The position numbers were made by a program, and so were the translations under genes. Of a stretch of 35,326 nucleotides of DNA, positions 18,501 through 24,645 are shown one piece after another (position 1 is the first letter of the stretch; each line of letters opens with the position of its first letter). The stretch is from the NCBI GenBank assembly GCA_027858965.1, contig JAQIBS010000055.1:1-35326 (forward strand), given 5' to 3'. The notes under the pieces were generated by a model. It was given only the letters and a program-made list of their open reading frames with translations. It was not told the origin of the DNA and ran no database searches. The stretch is from Kiritimatiellia bacterium (lineage in GTDB: Bacteria; Verrucomicrobiota; Kiritimatiellia; RFP12; UBA1067).

Positions 18501-19175
18501 GGCCATCTTCTGGTAGCCAACGGCATTGGGATGCAGGTTGTCATCCATGTCTGCCAGCTCAACGAAGGCGTGCATATCAAGATAGTGGACGTCATGTCCC
18601 TGTGCCACATGGTTGGTGACTAGCGGATAGACATAGGGATTAAAATAGTTGGTGATATTAATATAGCTGCCGGTGCTCAGATCAGTAGCACCACGTTTCA
18701 TAATTGTGGTAACGATAATCTTAGCACTGGGCTGACTTTCAGCAATGCGGGTGACCATGGCATCCATCTCATCGATGCAGTGTTCGAAGTCCGGATCATT
18801 GGTGTCGTTGGTGCCGGCATGGATTAGAACTACATGCGGATCTGCAATGGTTTCAAACCATCCGTAAAGGTGTTCGTAGAGACCGATGTCGTAGTGCGAT
18901 ACCCGCCAGCCGCCGTAGCCGGCATGATTGATCTCTGTGCCCAGCCCAGGGGCTGAATTGCCAGTGTTGTCGCCGACGTAATCAATGTTGTATCCAGCAT
19001 TGGTAAGGGCAATGTATAGCGGCAGACGATAACCACCGGCAGCACCGGAGCCGTAGGTGATCGAGTCGCCCAGCGGCATAATGCGGATTTCTGGTGTTTC
19101 AGCGATAAGATTTACTGCCGATATAGCAGAAAACAAAGCAAAAAGAATAACACATGAACTGTGTCTAAATGACAT
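9564..19175 (-). CDS. Giant exported protein with two SGNH hydrolase domains, Ig-like domains and eight copies of a ~210-residue domain
   Basis: The start at 19175 (MSFRHSS) is chosen because GGAG lies 7 nt upstream; the frame is open to a TTG at 19187. The product is 3,203 residues with a signal peptide (1 to about 24). SGNH-1 (about 30-232) has GDSITYG (Ser38), GTND and NLHPN. SGNH-2 (about 1719-1920) has GDSITYG (Ser1732), GTND and GLHPN, so both esterase-type active sites look intact. Order: SGNH-1, three Ig-like/SbsA-like domains, D1, Ig, D2, D3, Ig, D4, Ig; then SGNH-2, one Ig, D5, Ig, D6, D7, Ig, D8, Ig. The D domains share SMDAF, GNIEFWP, YDFGD, YGSMQVHN and an NxxDWT stretch, and I know this sequence type from PVC-group sialate esterase-like proteins. 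I see no LPXTG or PEP-CTERM tail. Likely role: secreted or surface-bound polysaccharide de-esterification with many binding or spacer modules (inference). Confidence 0.9.
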   Translation of the reverse strand: MSFRHSSCVILFALFSAISAVNLIAETPEIRIMPLGDSITYGSGAAGGYRLPLYIALTNAGYNIDYVGDNTGNSAPGLGTEINHAGYGGWRVSHYDIGLYEHLYGWFETIADPHVVLIHAGTNDTNDPDFEHCIDEMDAMVTRIAESQPSAKIIVTTIMKRGATDLSTGSYINITNYFNPYVYPLVTNHVAQGHDVHYLDMHAFVELADMDDNLHPNAVGYQKMADAWFPAITNIIGINVTANLPAPMRCTNNNYSRTGATISFNKAISPETATNTANYVISGSITATAATISGDHRSVTLTTSEQAVNTTYTVTMNNIEDETEPTALTIPDDSTVQFDSPIAPTLISASGSSDNLKYAALLFSKSMSESTTTNTSNYAIDNGITVENASLSSDHLTVTLTTSVQSSDTTYTVTVNNVADESTPTPIPIASDSTAQFNAPTAPTLVSATGSEDNQQVAVLFSKGVSETTATNTNYYAIDYGITVTGATLSSDHLTVTLATSLQIPGTNYTVTVSNVADETTPTPITIPAGSQTSFIAQLPRGYDKYIPESEYVDYTVVYSLDLPNQANYINDSVPYNVDISGKVIPFSRVAYYLELQKTGGGMQYLWVSMDAFTTQANKLGIPTFSSGAVHQQILTNMNIFCNVAGVDTGTDIDTGNIEFWPWDYSGYNAKTIPNASGSTYDFGDQCKYTGNYGCMQVHNHGASDVLFAINHWNTGSTLQVGIGNNPTAHPDWTTSDNASSYTIKTMQVLVKCDPSLDTTPPSPTSALSGASGQGITVSFDEVLSASSADSSLFSLDKGVEVLSATLSDDQKTIDLVTTRQPTGLTLTLSIEGVYDLSGNPVPAGTSIAVSTLPAEITSNIGTLADNYNLVYTLDIPVTGNFNGTSDFYQFNQSDLSCDFDRIAYYVEVETTGGTVQYLWASMDAFTDDAKKIGVPIASLGTVWQQTVGNLDVKSNVAGVSNGTSMVGGNLEFWSSDYTESNSASVPGASDTAFDFGDAGASSSAGHGSMQIHNYAASQTLFAMSNFGADNKTLAVGIGTQPSDSPDWTHADNADSYTSRTLHILIRPEAAPALPPVVEANIPQAAGYQLAYTIDLPVNGSFNNNSEAYYSVNNVTNGVVTDFSRIAYYMEVVPNSTTTTQYIWTAMDAFTTDARKIGVPTNSIVFQQKVTHLEVQSNVEGIINGSDIATGNIEFWPSSYGDDNGAGVPNASSDTFDFGDIAYGSDTGYGSMQVHNYGIGATQTLFAVNNFNDNSSLCVGIGNNSGPDGYPDWTHSYSASDYSFRRMYVFVLPGTADGDTTQPTLIRANASISLNQINVRFSETISNSADTPSFYTINNGVTVTDAMMSSDNKSVILDTSALTPDLSYTITVSGVRDNSINYNAIIPYSTISFTTLSFVAPNVLTNITEAADYQLIHQLSIDDNTSYENGCNYTIDQSFFPATQAFDRIAYCMELENAGTGYHWVYVSMDAFATDLSKIGVPTLDRDKIWQQYVSNLNVYASANIANNTVTTGVGIASGNIEFWPYNYSTANGISIPGASESTYDFGDVISSSTAGYGSMQVHNYAEGHTIFAMNNWGSNNREPCIGIGNDPRTERDRYAPDWTFGDNAADYTIKNIYVLVRPSSATSAGSPPEIWSQPQSQSLYLEESARLTVYSPDATSYQWRKDGSWITGANQPWLDFAPVIANDDGVYDVIVTGADGYTTSHSATLQVFPYTRPEPPKTIRIMPLGDSITYGVPVVGGYRIPLYSALTDAGYNVDYVGTQTSNSEGMADPDHEGHSGWTIGGLDANIALWLSQIEAPDVVLLHIGTNDSGAGDFSNRVDRLDDLVTKIAVNSPHANIIVTTLLKRSDTTRYTAITNLFNPYVEGKVLGQQALGHKVHYLDMHAYLELSDMDDGLHPNSDGYQKMADAWFPAITNVVSPYGDSSAPALIQAVALNGLESVQVDFSKSMDPETATNTAYYTLNNGATINSATPSEDMRSVILSTSPLTHNTIYTLTVNNVQDYSWPVQQAIAANSSDTFQATIRGYLNNVPESADYRLVYAVDLPTSAAYGSTLVNYNTDNTSLYSAPLARIAYYLELQSLGGELTYLWVSMDSFTEDATKVGIPTKISGAVFQQLVNNMNIYCNVAGVTTGTNISGNVEFWPTDYSANNAAGISGASNSAYDFGDERKTTGSHGSMQVHNTGAGETLFAFNNWGSSGGSKPGIGIGNCPAPQNNGIDWTFTSNADTYTIRSLYVLATIGDDNTPPTLVSALAGSAGSLVTVTFSEALASDSVDGTRFALDNGVSVIDAELLSDKKTVYLTTTPLPADTTLTLTVNGVRDSGGGNPIAPNSTIVVAAAALPAEVTANAGALADDFELVYTLDIPVTGSFNAADDPYIYNQSSATGAFDRVAYYLELVTASGSTQYVWTAMDAFTQFRSQIGVPLSSTKAIFQQTVNNLDVQSNVSGVDNGTSLATGNLEFWPTSYTAANAIGIPNASDSNYDFGDTRTAGSYGSMQIHNHGASETVLALNNWGADGEAICVGIGNRSTSYPDWTHAYNAGSYVSRTLHVMVRPSAAVPAADLPTDIAANVASAANGYQLICSITNIPINASFNSTTTDYIVDKRGLIADGSFSRIAYYIELETATSNQWVWTAMDSFTTDPERISIPLAGAIFQQKVNNLDVLSNDGNIQTGTGITTGNIEFWPGNYNQSNALGIPNASGGYFDFGDGGASSITGHGSMQVHNYGAQQTIWAINHFNNGAIPGLGIGNENEPGTGHSDYTHAANATDYTRRVLHILVLPGCQADAVKPTLSNATASRALNMLTVSFSEELSDNAASEGTFTLDQGVTVSSATLLPNNKDIILETSAMTAEHGYTLTVSGVRDRSPCDNVIIAGSTIGFTAPTTELPPVLLNVPEIGDYELIHQLAIENNVSYNPDGAPYSVDESLYAQGSFDRIAYCMELTGTNGFAQWVYVSADAFTSDITKIGVPTLNRDTIFQQYISNLNVYASANIAGDTVTTGTGIQTGNIEFWPSNYQEPNALGIPGASSSVFDFGDTRSAGEYGSMQLHNTAATQTIFAMNHWGSNGYRPCLGIGNQPTGSPDWTHTENAQTYTLKNLYVLVRWGNITPPTSSGPDIFVQPESSSVLSGKNAYFYVYAPGATGYQWRKNGVWVPGATQSTLEFTAATLSDIASYDVIVISDEGSTLSESATLSVTETGTLIILR

Positions 19176-19257
19176 AACCATCTCCAATAATATTAATTAC
19201 ACACTTAATAAGTGAATATAATCTGATAATAAACATTAACACAAATAATTGATCGAA

Positions 19258-19286
19258 ACTATAATCTACACAGTACGATTTGTCAA
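19258..19286 (-). promoter_or_regulatory. Sigma70-type promoter of the giant gene
   Basis: On the minus strand a perfect TTGACA (19281-19286) and TATAGT (19258-19263) are separated by 17 bp. This gives a leader of about 75 nt before ATG 19175. Inside the leader is a small palindrome, CACTTAATAAGTG (19202-19214). Confidence 0.7.
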
Positions 19287-19359
19287 AAAGAAAGATGATT
19301 ATATCTGAAATATACAGATCTTCCTTCTTTTGTCACTCGCAAAACTACTCCGTTTCTTA

Positions 19360-19365
19360 TATAAT
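19360..19365 (+). promoter_or_regulatory. Possible -10 box just before holA
   Basis: TATAAT ends 9 nt before the ATG of holA, and there is no good -35 box or ribosome site. If used, the transcript would start at or very near the start codon (leaderless). Confidence 0.3.
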
Positions 19366-19374
19366 CTCTCACTA

Positions 19375-20502
19375 ATGAAAGGCAGTTTACATATAATTTT
19401 GGGGGACGATGATTATCTGGCGAATTCTTCTGCCGAGGAGTATATAACCAAGTATGTTTCCGAGAAGGATCGTGAGTTTGGTTTGGAGATGATCTATGGC
19501 TCTGTTACCACTGGCGGGGCTGCAAAAAACTGTATCGATAATTTGATTAACTCCATTCAGACACCCTCATTTTTTGGTGGTTCAAAGGTTACCTGGTTGA
19601 GGGATGCTGTATTCCTGCCGGGTGGCGGCCGTGTTTCTGAGTATCAGGAGTCGAAAGATGCGGTTGAAAAACTGAATGTGATGTTGCAAGGGGAGTTGCT
19701 CGAGGGGCAGATATTGATTATTTCAGCTTCTAAAATGCGTAAGAACTCCGCTTTTTATAAAACATGCGCTGCATTAACCAAAATTAAGGATTTTGGCAGC
19801 GGTATGAAAAGCTGGGAACTGGAAAAGGCGGCTGCACCGCGTCTGAATATGTTTATTGAAAAACTGGGGCTTAAGATGGCGGCGGCGGCCCGTAAGGAGT
19901 TTCTGCTGAGAGTTGGGTTTGATACGCGTACTATTGTCAGTGAACTGGAGAAATTAAGTCTATATGTTGCTGATAAGAGTGAGGCATCTGTGCATGATGT
20001 GCGCGAGATTGTCTCGATCGGGCGTGAATCAGAGGTCTGGGATGTACTGGATGCTTTTGGTAGACGCAATTCTGCAGAGCTGGTAAAGAGGCTTGATCCG
20101 TTAAGTGGTCAGAATGGAATATCTATTATGCTCTCAGCTATGATTGATAAGAACATCAGGGAACTTCTTGTTCTGCGCGAAGCTTATGATCGTAAGTGGA
20201 TATCATCTAGCGGTAACTGGAGTCGTAATATTCCCGTTGAAGCGGATATGCTACTAAAAAGCCTTCCGGGTAATTACCGGACAATGAATGCCTGGAAGCT
20301 TAAGAAAAATCTGGGCTATGCCCTCAACTATACACAGCAGGAGTTGCGTGTTGCCCGTTATCGGATCATTGAGTTACGAGAAAAGCTGGTTTCAACCGGT
20401 CAGCCAGAGATGTTTCTGCTGGAAATGGCGTTGTTAAGAGTCATGAAATCCAAAAAAAATAAATCTGCAGATCATAGGCAGCGTGTTCCTCGAAACAGGT
20501 AG
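19375..20502 (+). CDS. holA: DNA polymerase III subunit delta (HolA)
   Basis: This is the clamp-loader subunit that opens the beta sliding clamp. The 375 residues follow HolA family order. The N-terminal AAA+-like part has LHIILGDDDYL and FFGGSKVTWLRDA. A central LIISASKMRKNSAFYKTC matches the family 'kldkrskfyK' region. Then comes EKLGLKMAAAARKEFLLRVG...SELEKLSLYV, and the C-terminal helical collar has WDVLDAFGRRNSAEL and IRELLVLREAY. The frame is open upstream to 19330, but ATG 19375 is the natural start because the family motif begins immediately after it. No clear Shine-Dalgarno sequence is visible. The next gene begins 4 bp after the stop codon, so the two are probably co-transcribed although functionally unrelated. 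Confidence 0.82.
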   Translation: MKGSLHIILGDDDYLANSSAEEYITKYVSEKDREFGLEMIYGSVTTGGAAKNCIDNLINSIQTPSFFGGSKVTWLRDAVFLPGGGRVSEYQESKDAVEKLNVMLQGELLEGQILIISASKMRKNSAFYKTCAALTKIKDFGSGMKSWELEKAAAPRLNMFIEKLGLKMAAAARKEFLLRVGFDTRTIVSELEKLSLYVADKSEASVHDVREIVSIGRESEVWDVLDAFGRRNSAELVKRLDPLSGQNGISIMLSAMIDKNIRELLVLREAYDRKWISSSGNWSRNIPVEADMLLKSLPGNYRTMNAWKLKKNLGYALNYTQQELRVARYRIIELREKLVSTGQPEMFLLEMALLRVMKSKKNKSADHRQRVPRNR

Positions 20503-20506
20503 AAAA

Positions 20507-22867
20507 ATGTATCTTAAATTGCCTGTGATGATTTTACTCCTTTCTCTTGCATTTTTTGCATCTCTTGTTGCTGAAGCTTCTTCAGTATTTGATTACAATA
20601 ATGATGGTGTTATACGATGCGTTGTGCTGAGTGCGATTGAACCAAAATATGGAGTGGATCTCTCCTATCTCTGTTCTGATCTGGCCGGAATGATAAAAGC
20701 ATCAAAGCCGGGATTGCCTGTCAAAGTTTCGCTGGAGAAGGTGACTGATAGTAAAACAATTCTGGGCTGGTGGTATCATCCTGCTTCGGCTCGGCCGCGT
20801 GCTGAATTACAGGAAGCGGCATATGATTATGTTTTTCTGGCGGAAAAAGAGAGTATTATAATCCGCTATCCGGAGTTGTTTTTTGAAGGGGTTTACACTA
20901 CGTTGAATCGCCTTTCAAGTCGTAATACAAAGGTGATGCTGTTGATGATAGAGTCGCCTCTTGCTGAGAGCTTCAGGTCTAAGGGGTTTTTGAATCTCGC
21001 TGCTCTTACGTATCGTGTTGCTGATGGATGTGGTGTTGGTGTTATTCCCTCACCATTTGCCTGGAATGATGTTCTGAAACATAATATTCTTAGCGGTAAG
21101 TCATTATTAAAGAGTAGGGCCAACAGTTTCTTAGCAGCAGCTTCTGTGTGGTGTTGTGTTACAGATAAGAGAGTTCCTAAAGGAGCACTTTCAACGGATT
21201 GGGTTGTGAAAAAGACCGCTACGAAGATGGCAGCTTCCGCTAGAGATGCTGTTGATGTTGCGATTCAGAAAAAGCATTACATCGGCCCCTTTAAAGGGGT
21301 GGTACGTATGGAGGCACGTATGCAACGGGGCTATATGGTTTATCAGCCCGTAGCAGCACTTAACCCTGATTTACAAACAGGGTTGGAGTATATATTCAAT
21401 GCTGCTGGACAGGGGGTTGTTCAGCGTTCTACGGCGGACTGGTATAATACGGGTTTTGATCGTCATTCCGCCGCCTTTGATCTCGTGTATGGTTCTGTCA
21501 GAGAGATGGAGCTCTTTCAGGATGAAAAGAAATATACCTCTACTGAATATATTTCAGAAAACATGCCCGATGCTTTACGTGCGGTATATATCCGCAATCC
21601 CGCTAACGATAAAGATGGCTCCCTGACTTTAAAAACGTTGGAAAATGTTTTGATGGAGGGATATGACTTTGCTAGAGAACACAACTGCGTATTTATTCCT
21701 TTTCAGATTGCATGGGCCCGAGCTCTTTCCGCTAACCCTGAGTACATAAAAACGGCTCCAGGTAAGTCCTCCAATGATTGGATCAGCTATATGTTGGCAA
21801 ATATGCTTTACAGCTCTCTGACAGGGACCTTTCAACTGCCTACTCAGCGTGAAAAACCTCATCTCTACAATCAGGAGCATCCGCGTGGTTATCACAGTGC
21901 CTGCGCCAAAATTGGGTGGCAGTGTATGCGGCAGCTCTCGGAGTTAAGCACAAAAGAGAATACTGTTGTTGTCGGAAGTGAAAGTTGGTTTGTTGATAAA
22001 GACAATCCAGGCTTTCTTCGTTTGCGTTTGCTGGAACCTCCCCGTGATACTGTTCGTGTTTTGTGTGAGCCAAATGCACTCAGTACAATACAACTCTCAC
22101 GCAATCTGGTGGAATTCACCCCTGATAATTATGATATAGAGCAGACTATTCGTTGCGATGTCGTCAGTGCGGCCGATAACGTCTTTTGCAGTGTTCTTGT
22201 AAGGGCAGAGTCTAAAGATATTCAGATTAACGGTGTTTTTACAAAGAAGCCTTTTTTGCTGAACTATAATGAAGATAAGAAACAGGGTTTTGTTATTCAG
22301 CCTTCAGAGCTTACTTTAACAAATCAATCCTACGTTATGTTGACATCAGAAGTCCGTCCCGTTGATATCGTAAAACTGCAGGTGATTCAGCATGGGGTAG
22401 AGACGGCTTCAGTTGATTTTTGTCCTGAATTTTACGCTGATTATCCCCTTTGCCTCTTTCCTACGAAAGCAGATCTGCAAAAAGGTGAATGTCGGGTGAT
22501 CTTAAAGGCATCCTCAAAAGATCACCGTTTTAATAATTTTGAGAGAGAGTATCTGTTTAAACTTAATATGGGTGGAGTAAAGATACCTGATGTTAAAATG
22601 GTTGTTCCGCAATCAGTTAAGGGGCCGGCGTTTGTTACAGCAGAGGCGGTTGCTGATGGTGTTAAACAGTCTTGTCAACTTTCTATTTTCTGCGGGAAAA
22701 AACGATTGGGTATGATTCAAGATACACGCTTGCAGAGGCCTGTTGAGATGGGGCCGCCTCAATCTCGCCTGCTTCCCGGGAACTATCCCTTATGGGCCGC
22801 AGTTCGCTTGAAAAACGGATTGGTTGTTGCCTCGGATGTCAGCCATCTCTCTGTGACAAAGGAGTGA
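20507..22867 (+). CDS. Exported protein of unknown function, possible degenerate SGNH-like fold
   Basis: I do not recognise this 786-residue protein. It has a signal peptide (about 1-25, MYLKLPVMILLLSLAFFASL then VAEA) and no other TM segment. ATG 20507 is chosen because it follows holA by 4 bp, has AGGTAG upstream and puts the hydrophobic segment at the N-terminus. Two stretches recall SGNH hydrolases without their catalytic motifs: YDYVFLAE...YPELFFEG...VIPSPFAWNDV (about 105-195) and FIPFQIAWARAL...DWISYMLANMLYSSLTG (about 400-445). The last ~270 residues look like beta-sandwich domains. No GDSL serine or DxxH pair is obvious, so if it is SGNH-derived it may be a binding or scaffolding protein. 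A 14-nt repeat begins 11 bp after the stop codon. Confidence 0.6.
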   Translation: MYLKLPVMILLLSLAFFASLVAEASSVFDYNNDGVIRCVVLSAIEPKYGVDLSYLCSDLAGMIKASKPGLPVKVSLEKVTDSKTILGWWYHPASARPRAELQEAAYDYVFLAEKESIIIRYPELFFEGVYTTLNRLSSRNTKVMLLMIESPLAESFRSKGFLNLAALTYRVADGCGVGVIPSPFAWNDVLKHNILSGKSLLKSRANSFLAAASVWCCVTDKRVPKGALSTDWVVKKTATKMAASARDAVDVAIQKKHYIGPFKGVVRMEARMQRGYMVYQPVAALNPDLQTGLEYIFNAAGQGVVQRSTADWYNTGFDRHSAAFDLVYGSVREMELFQDEKKYTSTEYISENMPDALRAVYIRNPANDKDGSLTLKTLENVLMEGYDFAREHNCVFIPFQIAWARALSANPEYIKTAPGKSSNDWISYMLANMLYSSLTGTFQLPTQREKPHLYNQEHPRGYHSACAKIGWQCMRQLSELSTKENTVVVGSESWFVDKDNPGFLRLRLLEPPRDTVRVLCEPNALSTIQLSRNLVEFTPDNYDIEQTIRCDVVSAADNVFCSVLVRAESKDIQINGVFTKKPFLLNYNEDKKQGFVIQPSELTLTNQSYVMLTSEVRPVDIVKLQVIQHGVETASVDFCPEFYADYPLCLFPTKADLQKGECRVILKASSKDHRFNNFEREYLFKLNMGGVKIPDVKMVVPQSVKGPAFVTAEAVADGVKQSCQLSIFCGKKRLGMIQDTRLQRPVEMGPPQSRLLPGNYPLWAAVRLKNGLVVASDVSHLSVTKE

Positions 22868-22878
22868 ATTCAGAAAAT

Positions 22879-22914
22879 CCTGTAGCAAGTAACCTGTAGC
22901 TCGTAGCCTGTAGG
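22879..22914 (+). repeat. 14-nt period repeat (CCTGTAGC type)
   Basis: Units beginning CCTGTAG start at 22879, 22893 and 22907. Each unit is two GTAG-core heptamers, the same word family as at 4762-4822. Confidence 0.75.
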
Positions 22915-23015
22915 TAAATGCCGCTTAAATTGTCGTCCGTTATCGTAAACTGGAGGCGTATCCGCTTGTCACGGTGTAGTTTAACTTGTGGGATAAATTA
23001 GCCCTCCATCCTGAT

Positions 23016-23057
23016 ATTCCGCGAAGCGGAATCGTATAATTCGGTGCGCCGAATTAT
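23016..23057. repeat. Pair of adjacent hairpins between convergent genes
   Basis: Hairpin 1 pairs ATTCCGC with GCGGAAT around GAA (23016-23032). Hairpin 2 pairs ATAATTCGG with CCGAATTAT around TGCG (23036-23057), 2 bp beyond the paaK stop codon. Neither has a U-tract typical of a terminator, but they lie between convergent genes and could end or protect both transcripts. Confidence 0.6.
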
Positions 23058-23059
23058 TT

Positions 23060-24391
23060 TCAGTCAACCAGATTGCGGTGATCAACAACACGTTTGGCCT
23101 TGCCCTCAAAACGCTTGAGTGTGTTAGGTGAAACCAGATCAATATTCATGTTCAATCCTGTGATACTATGGATAGCTGCTCCGATCTCTCTCTTGGTTTT
23201 ATGCATCTCAATCATACTGTCCGAGAACATATCTGGTTTTATCTCGATATGAACGGTGATCTCATCCATTGCATTCGGACGGCTTATTTCAATCATGTAG
23301 TGGGGAGCCACAGAGTCGATACGCATCAGGGCGGTTTCAATCTGTGAAGGAAATACATTAACACCTCGGATAATCATCATGTCGTCTGTGCGCCCTGAAA
23401 TACGGCTCATGCGACGTGTTGTACGTCCACAGGAACACACTCCATCATTTATGATATAGCCGATGTCCCGTGTGCGGTAGCGAATGACAGGAAAGCCTTC
23501 ACGACGAAGCGGTGTGATTACAATTTCCCCTTGTTCGCCATCGGGCAGTGGTTCCAGGGTATCTGGATCAATTACTTCAAAGATAAAGTGATCTTCCTGG
23601 ATATGCATGCCGTTGCGGTAGGCGCATTCACCGCTTACTCCCGGGCCCTGCACTTCGGCTAGTCCGTAGTTGTTCCAGCATCTTATCTTAAGGCCCTCTT
23701 CAATACGGGTGCGCATATTTTCAGTCCATGGCTCTCCTCCAAAAAAAGCGTGTTCCAGGCGGAGATCGCTACGGGCAATATCGCCACCTTGAATAGTATC
23801 CATTAATTTGAGTGCATAGGAGGGGGTGCAGATGAGTATCTCCGGTGCAAGATCATGCATGCAGGTTAATTGTCTGTCGGAGTTGCCGCTGGATATCGGT
23901 ATAATGGCTGCTCCCACTTTTTCAATGCCAAAGTGTAGACCAAAACCTCCTGTGAAGAGACCAAAGCCAAACGAGAGTTGAACCGTATGTTCCTTTTTCA
24001 AACCGCCGGAAACCAGGAAGCGGGCACAGAGGTTGCTCCAGTTTTCTACATCATTTTTGGTGTAGGCAACCCAGGTCGGTTTGCCTGTGGTACCGCTGGT
24101 GCCCTGATAGCGGGATACTTCATTGCGAGGAATCCCCATGAATCCCAGTGGATAGTTGTCACGCAGATCTGCCTTGGTTGTCAGTGGCAGCCTCTGCAGG
24201 TCGTCTAGGGATTTAATCTGATCAACTGACACGCCTTTGTCGGCAAAGGCTTTTTTGTAGAAGGGGTTGCGAAGTGAACGGCTGACGGCACCCTGTAAAT
24301 ATTCAAGCTGTAATGCCTTTCGTTCAGAGTGTGCCATACATTCAAATTCAGGCTGCCAGATGTTGTTGTCAATAATCGGTGTTGTGTTCAT
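23060..24391 (-). CDS. paaK: Phenylacetate-CoA ligase family protein (first copy)
   Basis: This is an ANL-superfamily adenylate-forming enzyme of the PaaK family that activates aryl-acids such as phenylacetate to CoA thioesters. The 443 residues show the AMP-binding loop YQGTSGTTGKPTW (about 94-106), FGFGLFTGGFGLHFG, NNYGLAEVQGPGV (about 240) and YRTRDIG (about 305). The C-terminal domain includes ISGRTDDMMIIRGVNVFPSQIE. These are all family features. The start has no clear ribosome site. A second paaK and an ACT protein lie upstream on the same strand, separated from this gene by 254 bp that include a large hairpin. Such pairs often accompany indolepyruvate ferredoxin oxidoreductase, suggesting aryl-acid metabolism from aromatic amino acids, but no such gene is in view. 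Confidence 0.92.
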   Translation of the reverse strand: MNTTPIIDNNIWQPEFECMAHSERKALQLEYLQGAVSRSLRNPFYKKAFADKGVSVDQIKSLDDLQRLPLTTKADLRDNYPLGFMGIPRNEVSRYQGTSGTTGKPTWVAYTKNDVENWSNLCARFLVSGGLKKEHTVQLSFGFGLFTGGFGLHFGIEKVGAAIIPISSGNSDRQLTCMHDLAPEILICTPSYALKLMDTIQGGDIARSDLRLEHAFFGGEPWTENMRTRIEEGLKIRCWNNYGLAEVQGPGVSGECAYRNGMHIQEDHFIFEVIDPDTLEPLPDGEQGEIVITPLRREGFPVIRYRTRDIGYIINDGVCSCGRTTRRMSRISGRTDDMMIIRGVNVFPSQIETALMRIDSVAPHYMIEISRPNAMDEITVHIEIKPDMFSDSMIEMHKTKREIGAAIHSITGLNMNIDLVSPNTLKRFEGKAKRVVDHRNLVD

Positions 24392-24446
24392 TAGCTATAA
24401 TTCTGATTTATACGCAAAACGCACAGGAAAGCCGCAACTAAGTCAG

Positions 24447-24485
24447 TGTGCGAGTTCTAAATGCGAATTTGCGAGAGTTTTGAAT
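24447..24485 (-). repeat. Degenerate relative of the 16-nt repeat
   Basis: The stretch contains GCGAGTTCTAAATGCGAA and then GCGAGAGTTTT. Read on the minus strand it resembles the CTCTCGCATTTTAG unit of 5951-5996. Copies here are imperfect. Confidence 0.5.
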
Positions 24486-24554
24486 GAATCGTTCTTCTTG
24501 GGATATTCTATACTACTATCATTCATGTTCTTGTTTTTCATGCAAGTTTTTTAA

Positions 24555-24611
24555 ACCACGGAGTCCACGGATTATGTTGTGCACAACAACATAATCCGTG
24601 TCCTCTGTGGT
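24555..24611. repeat. Large inverted repeat with 26-bp arms
   Basis: The left arm, 24555-24580, begins ACCACGGAG. The right arm, 24586-24611, ends CTCTGTGGT. The loop is GCACA, and 23 of 26 positions pair. It lies 34 bp downstream of the ACT gene stop codon (minus strand), so it may end that transcript or be a dispersed element. The words CACGGAG and CTCCGTG recur at 26665-26723. Confidence 0.88.
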
Positions 24612-24645
24612 AGAATTTTTGAAGAAAAAATCTTGTCAAAAGAAA

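Noticed and set aside
9564..19175. A sortase or PEP-CTERM anchoring signal at the end of the giant protein
   Set aside because: The C-terminus (SVTETGTLIILR) follows directly on an Ig-like domain and has neither motif nor a TM helix.
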